52,769 nt of DNA. Source: JBDRDD01 sp043821115. Its GTDB lineage: Bacteria; CAYTYR01; UBA6262; DAOVJB01. The notes beneath the pieces were generated by a model. That model worked only from the letters and a program-made list of their open reading frames with translations, ran no database searches and was not told the origin of the DNA. Where the stretch lies: the NCBI GenBank assembly GCA_043821115.1, contig JBDRDD010000002.1, forward strand, positions 1 to 52,769, read 5' to 3'. How positions within the stretch are numbered: the stretch's first letter is position 1; every line of letters begins with the position of its first letter. Shown piece after piece: positions 1 through 8,372 of the stretch. The translations under genes were made by a program, and so were the position numbers.

Positions 1-641
1 CGATAACACTTTTGTCAATAGGTGTTCCCTGCGCCGCACTTCAGGCTATGGTTTTCGGCCTTGTTGGAAAGCAGGGAGGGCAATATGTCGCAATGGTCTT
101 CGGTACTCTTTTTGTCGTTTGGTTGCTTCTTGGATACATAATGAACAAGATGGTAAAAGGTTTCAGTCCTCCTCTTTTGATAGAGGTTCCCCCTTACAGA
201 TTACCTCTATGGAATGTTTGGCTTAAAAAGTTCAGGATGAGACTTTTTTATTTTCTCAAGGAAGCCATCCCGATAGTTCTCGCGGGTGTGTTTGCTGTTA
301 ATATACTCTACACGTTAGGGATATTTGACTTTTTGTCAGATATCGCAGCGCCTGTAGTTACGGGGCTTTTGGGCTTACCTAAAGAGGCAGTAGTAGCTAT
401 AATTATAGGGTTTCTGCGCAAGGATGTTGCCATAGGAATGCTTGCGCCTTTTAATCTAACGGCGCAACAGCTGGTCGTGAGCAGTACCGTTCTTGCCATG
501 TTTTTCCCATGCATAGCAACGTTTGCGATAGTCATAAAGGAACTCGGGATAAAGGATGCAGTTAAATCTATTTTAATTATGATTTTCGTTTCACTGTTTG
601 TTGGAAGCGTTTTGAATTTTATTTTTAAGCTTGCCGGGTAA
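1..641 (+). CDS. feoB: Ferrous iron transport protein B, C-terminal part (5' truncated by window)
   Basis: This is the membrane (Gate/permease) end of FeoB, the GTPase-coupled Fe(II) importer of the inner membrane. The frame is already open at the window edge, with no stop before the first Leu codons, so the GTPase domain lies upstream and out of view. Visible family marks are the conserved Cys segment GVPCAALQAM at the very start, a PPYRLP loop, the GFLRKDVAIGML stretch typical of the FeoB C-terminus, and several long hydrophobic segments. It ends at a TAA (639-641). I see no hairpin terminator directly after it. The presence of FeoB fits life with soluble ferrous iron, meaning anoxic or microoxic conditions; that is inference. 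Confidence 0.9.
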   Translation, partial: ITLLSIGVPCAALQAMVFGLVGKQGGQYVAMVFGTLFVVWLLLGYIMNKMVKGFSPPLLIEVPPYRLPLWNVWLKKFRMRLFYFLKEAIPIVLAGVFAVNILYTLGIFDFLSDIAAPVVTGLLGLPKEAVVAIIIGFLRKDVAIGMLAPFNLTAQQLVVSSTVLAMFFPCIATFAIVIKELGIKDAVKSILIMIFVSLFVGSVLNFIFKLAG

Positions 642-717
642 TATTCAGCAAGATTGTATATTTTTTCATTTTTCTCGACTATAAAGATGACAAAAGATAA
701 ATAAAGTAAAAAAAATC

Positions 718-747
718 TTGACAAAATTTTCATTTTTTTGCTATATT
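718..747 (+). promoter_or_regulatory. Sigma-70-type promoter for an RNA transcript
   Basis: A perfect -35 TTGACA (718-723) is followed by an 18-base spacer and TATATT (742-747). Initiation would fall near 754. No protein gene starts downstream before a terminator at 905-933, so this promoter appears to serve a short noncoding transcript. Confidence 0.65.
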
Positions 748-753
748 GTTTGC

Positions 754-933
754 TCGTAGGGTAGCTAACCGGTTTGTTCAATCATCCATACTAGTTAAGG
801 TGGGGGGGCAGGCTGGGGCTGCTAATAGATACCTGGAACAGGGGCAATGAAGTATGAGAGCTTTAGGTAAGCTATCATACAGAGCCCCTCCCTACCAAGA
901 AACGGCGGAGCTTGTGCTCCGCTGCTTCTTTTT
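754..933 (+). ncRNA. Candidate structured noncoding RNA, about 180 nt, family not recognised
   Basis: The stretch lies between a good promoter (718-747) and an intrinsic terminator (905-933) and has no convincing reading frame. It contains strong nested complementarity. 799-806 pairs with 889-896 (8 bp with two G-U pairs). Directly inside, GGGGC 841-845 pairs with GCCCC 884-888. A long hairpin follows: GTATGA 852-857 with TCATAC 875-880, then AGCTT 859-863 with AAGCT 869-873, around a five-base loop. A smaller stem, CAGG 809-812 with CCTG 832-835, could complete a three-way junction. I found no SRP RNA, tmRNA, RNase P or common riboswitch consensus by eye. It could be a 6S-like RNA, a small regulatory RNA or an unknown class. 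The transcript limits are inferred. Confidence 0.5.
905..933 (+). terminator. Intrinsic terminator of the RNA transcript
   Basis: A 7-bp stem GCGGAGC (905-911) / GCTCCGC (916-922) with a TTGT loop is followed by a T-rich tract (TGCTTCTTTTT). It separates the RNA from the promoter of the downstream transporter gene. Confidence 0.75.
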
Positions 934-973
934 ATGAGCCTTTTTTCATCTTTTAAGGTCCTCTAAAATAGTC

Positions 974-1003
974 TTGACAACCCTGTCTTTTTGGTGTTAT
1001 AGT
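974..1003 (+). promoter_or_regulatory. Sigma-70-type promoter for the Na/phosphate cotransporter gene
   Basis: TTGACA (974-979) and TATAGT (998-1003) are separated by 18 bases. The start codon is at 1061, giving a leader of about 50 bases. It lies after the terminator at 905-933, so the transporter gene has its own start of transcription. Confidence 0.65.
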
Positions 1004-1060
1004 ATCACTATTGTTTTATAATAATATAGTCATAAATATAAGAAAGGTAATTCACTTGCA

Positions 1061-2674
1061 ATGATAGTGATTTTAATAGGCTTGCTGGGTGGTTTTTCTA
1101 TCTTTATTTATGGTATGAAGATCACCTCGCAAGGTTTACAGAAAGTTGCCGGCAAAAAGCTCAAAACGATAATGGAGAAGCTGACCGGTAACCGCCTCAT
1201 GGGTGTAATCGTAGGTACGGTAGTCACTGTGCTCGATCAGAGCAGTGGTGCCACGACAGTTATGCTTGTAAGTTTTGCCACAGCCATGCTTATTACCCTT
1301 CCACAGGCCCTTGGAGTTATTCTCGGGGCTGATATAGGAACCACATTCACCGTCCAATTAATATCTTTTAAGATTTACGAATATTCCCTGCTTATACTCA
1401 GTCTTGGTTTTTTTATGATGTTCTTGAGCAAGCAAAAGCAGTATAGGTATGTAGGCCAGATTCTTCTCGGAGTGGGATTTATCTTTTTCGGCATGCAGAT
1501 AATGGCTGACAGGGTAGCGCCTCTTCGCGAATACCCGGCTGTTGTTGATATGTTTATGAGCTTTAACAGCAGGCCTTTTGCCGGCTTAATAGCGGGGGCA
1601 ATATTTGCAGGGCTTGTGCAGAGCAGTGCGGCAGTCATAGGTCTGATACTTAGTATGAGTATGCAGGGGTTGATAGGGCTCTCGGGAGCAATCCCGATAC
1701 TTCTGGGAGCCAATATCGGAACATGTGCCACGGCTCTTCTTGCAAGCGCGGGAGCATCCAAAGAGGGGAAACGCGTTGCCCTTGCACATATACTTTTTAA
1801 GATAATCGGCGTGGGAATATTTGTTATTATACTTAAACCGTTTATTAGATTTGTGTCATTTAGTGCCGATAGCCTGCCACGCCAGATCGCTAATGCCCAT
1901 TCGCTTTTTAATATCGGCATAGCTATAATTTTTCTCCCGTTTATTCCTCTATATGTAAAACTTATCAATCTGCTTATCCCGTGGAAGAAAGAGGAAGAAA
2001 AATTCGGTCCCAAATATCTCGATACGCGTCTTCTGGATACACCTGCTGTTGCCCTTGAGCAGGCAAAGCGTGAACTTGTAAGAGAGGCAAATATCGTACT
2101 TGAAATGCTTAAGGGTTCAATAAAGGTCTTTGAGGATAAAGATGAGGCGCTGATGAGAAAACTGCAAATAAAGGATGATGAGGTAGATACGCTGCATCTT
2201 GCCCTTGTCTCCTATCTTACTACGCTGGGGCAGGGAACACTTACTGACTATGAGTCAAAAGAGGAAATAAAATACCTGTACATGAGTGATGACCTGGAGA
2301 GTATAGGAGACATTATTGATAAAAACGTAATGTCTCTTGCCAAGAAACTGATAGAGGAAAGATGTTCTTTCTCTAATGAGGGCTGGCAGGAGATCCGCAG
2401 CATGCACAGCCGGATCGTGGAGAACCTGGATATGTCCATCAAAGCTATAATAGAGGATGACAGGGATCTCGCCAGGCGTGTTACCGAAGCCAAGTCCGAG
2501 ATAGGGAGAATGGAGAGTGACCTCAGGAAGAAGCATATTGAAAGACTTCACTGCGGGTTCAAGGAATCCATAGGAACCTCGAATATACACCTGGATGTTA
2601 TAGACCAGTTCAAGAGTATAAACTCGCATATATCAGGGATAAGCTTCGCTGTAATGGGAAAATTAATTTATTAA
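1061..2674 (+). CDS. Na+/phosphate cotransporter family protein with PhoU-like C-terminal domain
   Basis: The 537-residue inner-membrane protein belongs to the NptA/YjbB branch of the Na/Pi cotransporter family. The family's inverted repeat is visible as two QSS motifs (QSSG at 60-63, QSSA at 187-190), each followed by a GA-x-IGT motif (GADIGTT near 89-95, GANIGTC later). Hydrophobic segments fill roughly residues 1-310. From about residue 330 to the end the protein is charged and helical, as in PhoU-like domains attached to this family. Known members move phosphate with sodium, often as exporters; the direction here is not visible. The ATG at 1061 follows an AGAAAGG site. tpiA starts 29 bases downstream, so the two are probably co-transcribed. 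Confidence 0.88.
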   Translation: MIVILIGLLGGFSIFIYGMKITSQGLQKVAGKKLKTIMEKLTGNRLMGVIVGTVVTVLDQSSGATTVMLVSFATAMLITLPQALGVILGADIGTTFTVQLISFKIYEYSLLILSLGFFMMFLSKQKQYRYVGQILLGVGFIFFGMQIMADRVAPLREYPAVVDMFMSFNSRPFAGLIAGAIFAGLVQSSAAVIGLILSMSMQGLIGLSGAIPILLGANIGTCATALLASAGASKEGKRVALAHILFKIIGVGIFVIILKPFIRFVSFSADSLPRQIANAHSLFNIGIAIIFLPFIPLYVKLINLLIPWKKEEEKFGPKYLDTRLLDTPAVALEQAKRELVREANIVLEMLKGSIKVFEDKDEALMRKLQIKDDEVDTLHLALVSYLTTLGQGTLTDYESKEEIKYLYMSDDLESIGDIIDKNVMSLAKKLIEERCSFSNEGWQEIRSMHSRIVENLDMSIKAIIEDDRDLARRVTEAKSEIGRMESDLRKKHIERLHCGFKESIGTSNIHLDVIDQFKSINSHISGISFAVMGKLIY

Positions 2675-2703
2675 ATGGCATTTTAATTCTAAAGGAGGAG
2701 TGT

Positions 2704-3453
2704 ATGCGTACGCCTATTTTAGCCGGAAACTGGAAAATGCACAAAACGATAGATGAAGCTATTAAAATGGTGAGTGAACTTAAGGTGAAGGTTGCCGATG
2801 TTAAAGACAGGCAGGTTATAGTCTGCCCTGTTTTCACGGCACTTAGCAGGGTTCATGAATTCATAAAAGATTCAAATATAGAGCTTGGGGCTCAGAATGT
2901 ACACTGGGAGCAAAAGGGAGCATTTACGGGGGAAGTTTCAGTTGAAATGATAAGGGACACGGGGTGTAAATATATCATTATAGGGCATTCGGAGAGAAGA
3001 CAGTATTTCGGCGAAACAGATGAAACGGTAAACAAAAGAGTTAATGCGGTCTTTAGTGGTAATCTGTTACCCATTGTTTGTGTGGGTGAGACGCTTCAGG
3101 AAAGGGAGAAGGATTTAACTTTCAAGGTAGTGGAAAAGCAAGTGCACAACGGCTTGAAGGGTCTTGGGGAAGATGTCATTTCCTCTTTAATAGTTGCATA
3201 TGAGCCTGTATGGGCGATAGGAACGGGTAAGACGGCCACTCCGGAGCAGGCTGAAGAAGTGCATAAATTTATCAGGGATCTTCTCAAGAGAATGTACGGA
3301 GAAGGTGCATCCCATGCTATACGTATACTTTACGGGGGCAGCGTAAAACCTAGCAATGTAAAAGAGCTTATGAGCAAGGAGAATATAGACGGGGGTCTGG
3401 TCGGTGGGGCAAGTCTTGATGCCGAGTCCTTTTCCCAGATAATAAAATATTAA
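2704..3453 (+). CDS. tpiA: Triosephosphate isomerase
   Basis: This cytoplasmic glycolytic enzyme interconverts dihydroxyacetone phosphate and glyceraldehyde 3-phosphate. It is 249 residues, a normal length. Catalytic residues can be placed: N9 and K11 in GNWKMHKT, H95 in IIIGHSERR, E167 in AYEPVWAIGTGK. The phosphate-binding YGGSVKPSN segment lies near the C-terminus. The start codon follows a strong AAAGGAGGAG site. rpiB begins 16 bases after its stop, so two sugar-phosphate isomerases are paired. Confidence 0.97.
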   Translation: MRTPILAGNWKMHKTIDEAIKMVSELKVKVADVKDRQVIVCPVFTALSRVHEFIKDSNIELGAQNVHWEQKGAFTGEVSVEMIRDTGCKYIIIGHSERRQYFGETDETVNKRVNAVFSGNLLPIVCVGETLQEREKDLTFKVVEKQVHNGLKGLGEDVISSLIVAYEPVWAIGTGKTATPEQAEEVHKFIRDLLKRMYGEGASHAIRILYGGSVKPSNVKELMSKENIDGGLVGGASLDAESFSQIIKY

Positions 3454-3469
3454 TTTTTTAGGAGGAGCA

Positions 3470-3922
3470 ATGCATATTGCAATTGGGAGTGATCATGCCG
3501 GGCTGGTATTAAAGGGTGCTCTCAAAGGATATATGAAGCGTCTGGGTTACCGGGTCACTGATTTCGGGACGTTTTCGGAAGAATCATGCGACTATCCTGA
3601 TTATGCCGTGCGTGTGGCTAAAGCTGTAGCGGATAAAACGTTTCAAAGGGGAGTTCTTATTTGTAATACGGGGATAGGAATGGCTATTGCAGCTAATAAA
3701 GTCTCTGGGGTTCGTGCTGCACTGTGCTGGGATATGCAGACTGCAAGATCGGCAAGTTCCCATAACAAGGCTAATGTTCTCTGTCTAAGTCAGAAACTCA
3801 CATCTCTTGATAAGGCAAAGAAGATGCTGAAGGTATGGATTGATACGCCTTTTTCTGGGGGCAGGCATCTGCGCAGGGTAAAGAAGATATCTTCAATAGA
3901 GAAGAAGTATCTGGAAAAGTGA
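3470..3922 (+). CDS. rpiB: Ribose 5-phosphate isomerase B family protein
   Basis: This 150-residue RpiB/LacA/LacB-family sugar-phosphate isomerase likely interconverts ribose 5-phosphate and ribulose 5-phosphate in the cytoplasm. The N-terminus IGSDHAGLVLK is the family signature. The expected active-site Cys is C65 in the motif ICNTGIGM and the phosphate/ring-opening His is near H98 (SSHNKANVL). Many RpiB proteins have Gly before the TGIG; here it is Asn, a variation I would treat as mild. A strong AGGAGG site precedes the ATG. Allose-6-phosphate isomerases share this fold, so the exact sugar is inferred. Confidence 0.93.
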   Translation: MHIAIGSDHAGLVLKGALKGYMKRLGYRVTDFGTFSEESCDYPDYAVRVAKAVADKTFQRGVLICNTGIGMAIAANKVSGVRAALCWDMQTARSASSHNKANVLCLSQKLTSLDKAKKMLKVWIDTPFSGGRHLRRVKKISSIEKKYLEK

Positions 3923-3950
3923 GTTTGTGTGTGAAATACAAGGAGGAATT

Positions 3951-4400
3951 ATGAGTAGGGTGCGCTGCCGTATAGTGCTGTTATTAACGGTGACTTGTCT
4001 TTTTATATCCGGTGTTAGCCTGGCAGGAGATGCCGCTGGTTATCTAAGACAAGGGATTGATTTCGCTAATCAGGGTCTCTATGATGAGGCCATAAATGCC
4101 CTGCAGCAGGCATTGGAACTTGATGAAACAGATGTAAGCACTCTTTCTGCTCTGGGTACCGTATACATGTATCAGGGAAAATCCCCCGATGCCATAAAAA
4201 CCCTTCAGAAGGCAATAGAAGCCGATCCTGAAGCAGCGGTTCCCCACTACGTGCTTGCAATGATATATGAAACACAGAGTGTTTATCAAAAATCTGTAAA
4301 ACACTGGAAAAACTTTATTGAGCTTTCAACTGATGAAGCTCTTAAAAAAGAAGCAAAAAAGCATATCGAGCGTTTAACGGAGCTGCAAAATGAAAAGTAA
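3951..4400 (+). CDS. Secreted or periplasmic TPR-repeat protein
   Basis: The 149-residue protein has an N-terminal signal peptide (Arg-rich start, hydrophobic residues 8-22, likely cleavage after about residue 25) followed by about three tetratricopeptide repeats at roughly 28-61, 62-95 and 96-129. Helical repeats such as EAINALQQALELD are typical. I chose the ATG at 3951 because it sits just after AAGGAGG; the frame also extends to a GTG at 3927, which lacks such a site. Its last 11 bases overlap the start of the following lipoprotein gene, so the two are translationally linked and may work together in the envelope. TPRs mediate protein contacts; the partner is unknown. Confidence 0.8.
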   Translation: MSRVRCRIVLLLTVTCLFISGVSLAGDAAGYLRQGIDFANQGLYDEAINALQQALELDETDVSTLSALGTVYMYQGKSPDAIKTLQKAIEADPEAAVPHYVLAMIYETQSVYQKSVKHWKNFIELSTDEALKKEAKKHIERLTELQNEK

Positions 4401-5043
4401 AAAATATTTTTTTTATTTTACTCTCAGCACACTAATTTTATTTGTAAGTTCTTGTGTGTCGCGTGTCGCGATTAAAGAGGGTTATGATTTTAGCAAGATC
4501 CAGCGTGTGGGTGTGCTGAGTTTTGCGGATTACAAGGATCAGAGAGGCTCGGGCGAAGCTGTTTCGGATGAATTTATACGGCAGCTCCTGCAGAAGAATA
4601 TTACCGTTATAGAACGTATAGAGCTGGAAAGTGTCATAAAGGAACAGGGGTTTGCATCAGAAGGATATCTGAATCCTGAGACGGCAAAAAAAGCAGGGGA
4701 AATACTGGGTGTTGATGTCGTTATTACAGGCACGGTTACTAAGTACCTGCCTGAAAACCAATATGTTATGCTTCTGGATACTCGTAAGGGCAGAAAGGCG
4801 CATCGAATCAGGATAAAGAAAACCCTGACCGCTTCAGGAGATGACATAGATACGACGCTTCTTGTGACCAATCCTCAGGTCGGCATAAGCGCCCGCATGA
4901 TAGATGTCGAAACCGGAACTATAGTTTGGGCGAATTCCTACAGCTATGATGCTTTTGATATAGACTCTGCCATAGAATGGGCTGTTTCAGATTTATTGAG
5001 GTCACTTAAAAAAGTCTGGCCTCAGATAGCGAAAAAGAAATAA
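4390..5043 (+). CDS. CsgG-like outer-membrane lipoprotein
   Basis: The 217-residue protein carries a lipoprotein signal: a hydrophobic segment followed by the lipobox FVSSC with C22 as the lipidated residue. The mature part resembles the CsgG/curli-assembly and penicillin-binding-activator-type lipoproteins: RVGVLSFADYKDQ, an IERIELESVIKEQG helix, KKAGEILGVDVVITGTV, and a C-terminal ARMIDVETGTIVW strand. Such proteins sit on the periplasmic face of the outer membrane; some form secretion channels, others regulate wall enzymes. No curli genes are nearby, so curli export is not implied. It overlaps the TPR gene by 11 bases and an HD-GYP gene follows after 13 bases. Confidence 0.75.
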   Translation: MKSKKYFFYFTLSTLILFVSSCVSRVAIKEGYDFSKIQRVGVLSFADYKDQRGSGEAVSDEFIRQLLQKNITVIERIELESVIKEQGFASEGYLNPETAKKAGEILGVDVVITGTVTKYLPENQYVMLLDTRKGRKAHRIRIKKTLTASGDDIDTTLLVTNPQVGISARMIDVETGTIVWANSYSYDAFDIDSAIEWAVSDLLRSLKKVWPQIAKKK

Positions 5044-5056
5044 CAAGGGGACACTG

Positions 5057-6310
5057 TTGCAAGAAAAAGAGCAGGTACTTAAAAAATTAAGCCAGGATAT
5101 AACAATAAGGTTTGTAGTTGCGGGTGTTGGATGTGTTTTGCTGGTGTTCTTCTGGTTTGTCGGTGAGCTCAGGAATTTATGGCCTGTAGTTATAGTAATG
5201 TCTACGATTTCCCTCTTAAATACAATATTGTATTCTCTCATCAAGAAGGAAAAAGCGAACATTGTGACAGAATACTCCATCTCTATAGTTGATTTTTCCC
5301 TCATTACATACGGGGTAAGTATAACAGGGGGCATAAAAAGTCCTTTTTTCCTTCTTTACGTTCTGATGATCTTTATTGAGGGTTTATACGCGAACAAGGT
5401 GCATATAAAATACAATCTTTTTCTATCCTGTATTTCCTACACAGGTATCGTCCTTATTCCTAACTATGGGGAGCTCACACAGGGGATGGCTGTTTCTATG
5501 ATAAGCAGGCTACTGTTCCTGTTTCTTGCCGGAGGCGTTTCACTGTATTATGCGAGGATTCTCCTGGCGCAGAAATTGAAACTTGAATCCGCCAATAAGG
5601 AAAGGACTCGTTTGTATAAACAGGTAAAGGATTTCAACGAGGAGCTTGAAACAAGAATAAAGGTTGTTACAGAAGACCTCAATGACAATATAGATGATCT
5701 ACAGCACCTTTTCGTTAGTACCGTAAAGGCTTTATCTTCGGCTATTGTGGCAAAAGACCCCTATACAAGAGGTCATAACGAAAGGATGCTGGCTTATACA
5801 CTTGCCATGCTGGAAGAACTAAGAGATGCGGGGAATTTTGACTTCAATTATGAAAAATTCAGAGGGACGTTACAATTGGCAGTACTTCTGCATGATATAG
5901 GGAAGATAGGCATAGCCGATGAGATACTACAGAAGCCCGGTGCATTGACTCCCGAGGAGTGGGAGGATATAAAAACGCATCCTTCCAAGGGTGTGGCCAT
6001 ACTTGAACCTATAAAAGAACTAAAAGAGGTAGCAAATGTCATCAAGCATCACCACGAGTGCTATGACGGAAACGGGTATCCCGAAGGGCTCAAGGCAGAT
6101 AAAATCCCACTCATATCGCGTATTATAGCCATAGCCGATACGTTTGATGCCATGACTTCAGACCGCCCTTACAGGGGCAAGGCAAAAGATATAGATGCCA
6201 TAGAAGAAATCAAACGCTGTTCCGGCTCACAGTTTGATCCTGCAATAGTAAATGCTTTTTTAGAGGCAGCAAAAAAAGGGAAGATTAACAGTCCCCTTAG
6301 TGCGGGATGA
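5057..6310 (+). CDS. Membrane-anchored HD-GYP domain protein (probable cyclic-di-GMP phosphodiesterase)
   Basis: The 417-residue protein has an N-terminal block of several membrane segments (about residues 15-175), a coiled-coil linker (about 180-220) and a C-terminal HD-GYP domain. The metal-binding HD pair is H279-D280 in HDIGKIGIADEI. The HHHE cluster and the GYP motif at 340-342 (GNGYPEG) are intact, as is AIADTFDAMTSDRPYR. HD-GYP proteins hydrolyse cyclic-di-GMP (some act on cGAMP). The membrane part has no sensor domain I recognise. The start is a TTG at 5057, six bases after AAGGGG, because no ATG lies near the ribosome site. Confidence 0.85.
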   Translation: MQEKEQVLKKLSQDITIRFVVAGVGCVLLVFFWFVGELRNLWPVVIVMSTISLLNTILYSLIKKEKANIVTEYSISIVDFSLITYGVSITGGIKSPFFLLYVLMIFIEGLYANKVHIKYNLFLSCISYTGIVLIPNYGELTQGMAVSMISRLLFLFLAGGVSLYYARILLAQKLKLESANKERTRLYKQVKDFNEELETRIKVVTEDLNDNIDDLQHLFVSTVKALSSAIVAKDPYTRGHNERMLAYTLAMLEELRDAGNFDFNYEKFRGTLQLAVLLHDIGKIGIADEILQKPGALTPEEWEDIKTHPSKGVAILEPIKELKEVANVIKHHHECYDGNGYPEGLKADKIPLISRIIAIADTFDAMTSDRPYRGKAKDIDAIEEIKRCSGSQFDPAIVNAFLEAAKKGKINSPLSAG

Positions 6311-6325
6311 TAAGGAGAAAATTTT

Positions 6326-7441
6326 ATGATGATAGATGATTTACTGAAACTCATGTTGCAGAAGAATATATCCGACGTGCATTTCAAAGCCAACAGTGTG
6401 CCTCTTATTCGCTATAACGGGAAGCTTGTCCCGGTTGATACCTCAGCACTGAGTGTCCACCAGGTAGAAGAGCTGGCATATGGCCTAATGACCGACGAGC
6501 AGAAGGAAATTTTCGAAAGGGAAAGAGAGCTTGATATGTCACACAGTATCGAAGATCTCTCCAGGTTCAGGATTAACGTCTACAAGCAAAAAGGCAGTGT
6601 TGCAATGACCCTTCGAGTTGTGCCTTTCAGGCCCAAGAATTTCGAGGAATTAAACCTTCCCGTTGAGGCCCTTAAAAAGCTCGCTGATACTAACAGGGGA
6701 CTGATCCTTATGGCTGGTATAACGGGAGCCGGTAAAACAACCACGCTAAACGCTATCCTGGATTACATAAACACTTCACATCGTTACAATATCATCAGTA
6801 TCGAGGATCCCATAGAATTTTACCATATTGACAAGATGAGCAGTATCAGCCAGAGGGAAGTAGGCTCTGACACCAAGTCCTTCGCACAGGCTCTCAAGCA
6901 TGTCCTGAGGCAGGATCCAGATGTGATCTCAATAGGTGAGATAAGAAGTATCGAGGAGGTTGACGCCGCGATTATTGCAGGAGAGACAGGACATCTTGTG
7001 CTTTCAACGATACATACGGTTGATACCGTACAGACCATCAATCGGATTATAAGCATGTATCCGCCGCATCAGCAGGATAACGTGCGCATAGCCTTGAGCC
7101 AGATACTCAAGGGTATTGTTGCACAAAGGCTCGTTTCCAGGATAGACCAGGAAGGGCTGGTGCCTGCGGTAGAGATTCTCGTGGTAACACCGCTTATAAA
7201 GAAACTTATAGCAGAGAAGAAGGATGATGAGATTTATGCTGCCATGCAGCAGGGAGAATATTACGGCATGAGGACATTTGACAATTCATTGCTGGAACTT
7301 CACAAATCCGGCAAGATAGCTCTCGAAGACGCGCTTGAAAGCGCCACAAACCAGGATGAGTTAATGCTCCATATCCGAGGTATATATTCAGGTCAGGAAA
7401 CAGAGGCGGAACAGGCAAAGAAAAAGGAAGAGAATAAGTAG
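6326..7441 (+). CDS. pilT: PilT-type retraction ATPase (type IV pilus)
   Basis: The 371-residue cytoplasmic hexameric ATPase is of the GspE/PilT superfamily. The N-terminal PAS-like domain spans about 1-115. Walker A is GITGAGKT (131-138). The Walker B region GEIRSIEEVDAA contains the catalytic Glu near 204, and the His-box GETGHLVLSTIHT is at 219-231. The overall length and the PDVISIGEIR segment favour PilT over PilB, which is longer with a zinc site. No pilin or pilus assembly genes lie in this window, so retraction of a pilus encoded elsewhere is inferred. AAGGAG precedes the ATG. The C-terminal 20 residues are Lys/Glu-rich. Confidence 0.85.
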   Translation: MMIDDLLKLMLQKNISDVHFKANSVPLIRYNGKLVPVDTSALSVHQVEELAYGLMTDEQKEIFERERELDMSHSIEDLSRFRINVYKQKGSVAMTLRVVPFRPKNFEELNLPVEALKKLADTNRGLILMAGITGAGKTTTLNAILDYINTSHRYNIISIEDPIEFYHIDKMSSISQREVGSDTKSFAQALKHVLRQDPDVISIGEIRSIEEVDAAIIAGETGHLVLSTIHTVDTVQTINRIISMYPPHQQDNVRIALSQILKGIVAQRLVSRIDQEGLVPAVEILVVTPLIKKLIAEKKDDEIYAAMQQGEYYGMRTFDNSLLELHKSGKIALEDALESATNQDELMLHIRGIYSGQETEAEQAKKKEENK

Positions 7442-7474
7442 TTTAGGAACATACCATAATTTAAGGGTGGGATA

Positions 7475-8329
7475 ATGATTCGAGAATGGAAGGTGGATTG
7501 GGTTTCAAGGGATGATGGAAAGCAAGGAGCCGTTGTATATATTAACGGCGGCAAGGATGCTGTAGATATTGTGGTGAGGACATTCAGGGATTTGTGCGAG
7601 GATCCTTTTGAGATTAAAGAGGGTGAATTTAACTTGGCGTTTAATGTAAAGAGCTCGGACAGATCAGATATATCTAAAATAGAGGAATTACTAAAGCGCA
7701 TGAAACAGGACAGTGACGGGGTTGAGAGTGACGAGGAATTAAAAAGCCTGGTTAACGAGGTCAAAAAAGTTATTCAGGACCTGGACAAAAAAGGTTTGAC
7801 TGTCGAGGAACTCAAATCCTTTGAAGAGAAGAAAGCGGCCCGGGATGTCGTGGAGGAAGTAAAGGAAGGGATTAAGGCTAAAATTCCTAAAGAAGAAGAA
7901 CAGGAACAAGATGTTCTTGATACTATGACAATAGGTTTTCTCTTCCCGGAGAAAAACAACAAGAAATTCGAAATTTTCATGGATACGTTCTCAAGTATAG
8001 AGAAGATAACAAGCAAAGATCCCTTGAAATTGAAAAAAGTATTTAAGGAACCTTACAACCCATTTGACAAGCAATTCAAGATGGATTCTGTGCAAAATCT
8101 ATTTAAAGGACATAATATGGAAGGACTGGTCCTCTTAGCTCCGGATGCACGAATGGTTCCAAAAGAAAAAGAAATTGTAGAAGAACTTAAGAAAAGACTA
8201 AAGAAGAAATTACTTTTTAAGGTAGTTCCTGTGCCACGTATAGGCAAGAGGAGCGTTTATCTCGACCTCATTGTTGATATAGCGCTTTTTAAGGGTAAGG
8301 GTATAGAATATTTCAAGTTGAAAAAGTAA
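7475..8329 (+). CDS. Unrecognised two-domain protein, paralogue of the DnaA-like protein at 12755-14494
   Basis: I do not recognise this 284-residue protein. It is soluble, with no signal peptide or membrane segment. Three parts are visible: an N-terminal domain (about 1-80), a very charged Glu/Lys linker (about 82-147) and a C-terminal domain (about 150-275). Both outer domains match those of the protein at 12755-14494. At the N-terminus, both start M-I-x-x-W and have a Cys-x-x-P-F-like turn, a FNLAF/YNWAF segment and KIEELLKRM/QIEELLQRI. At the C-terminus, IGFLFPEKNNKKFE here matches VAYLYPGEKEKDFE there, and YLDLIVDIALFK matches YLDVCLDLAFLK. The partner has a DnaA AAA+ module between the two domains; here only the charged linker is present. 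The gene lies between pilT and gcvT. Function unknown. Confidence 0.75.
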   Translation: MIREWKVDWVSRDDGKQGAVVYINGGKDAVDIVVRTFRDLCEDPFEIKEGEFNLAFNVKSSDRSDISKIEELLKRMKQDSDGVESDEELKSLVNEVKKVIQDLDKKGLTVEELKSFEEKKAARDVVEEVKEGIKAKIPKEEEQEQDVLDTMTIGFLFPEKNNKKFEIFMDTFSSIEKITSKDPLKLKKVFKEPYNPFDKQFKMDSVQNLFKGHNMEGLVLLAPDARMVPKEKEIVEELKKRLKKKLLFKVVPVPRIGKRSVYLDLIVDIALFKGKGIEYFKLKK

Positions 8330-8372
8330 AGGAAGTGGGTAAGTATTGGATACCACGATACAGGAAATTTTT

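Noticed and set aside
308..781. Open frame on the - strand across the feoB end and the following gap
   Set aside because: It lies mostly antisense to feoB, has no recognisable motif or ribosome site, and would run through the promoter at 718-747.
754..933. Calling the RNA a 6S RNA, SRP RNA or a riboswitch
   Set aside because: None of the consensus segments I know (for example the SRP GGAAG loop region or the cobalamin box) is present; only the fold is clear, so the family was left open.
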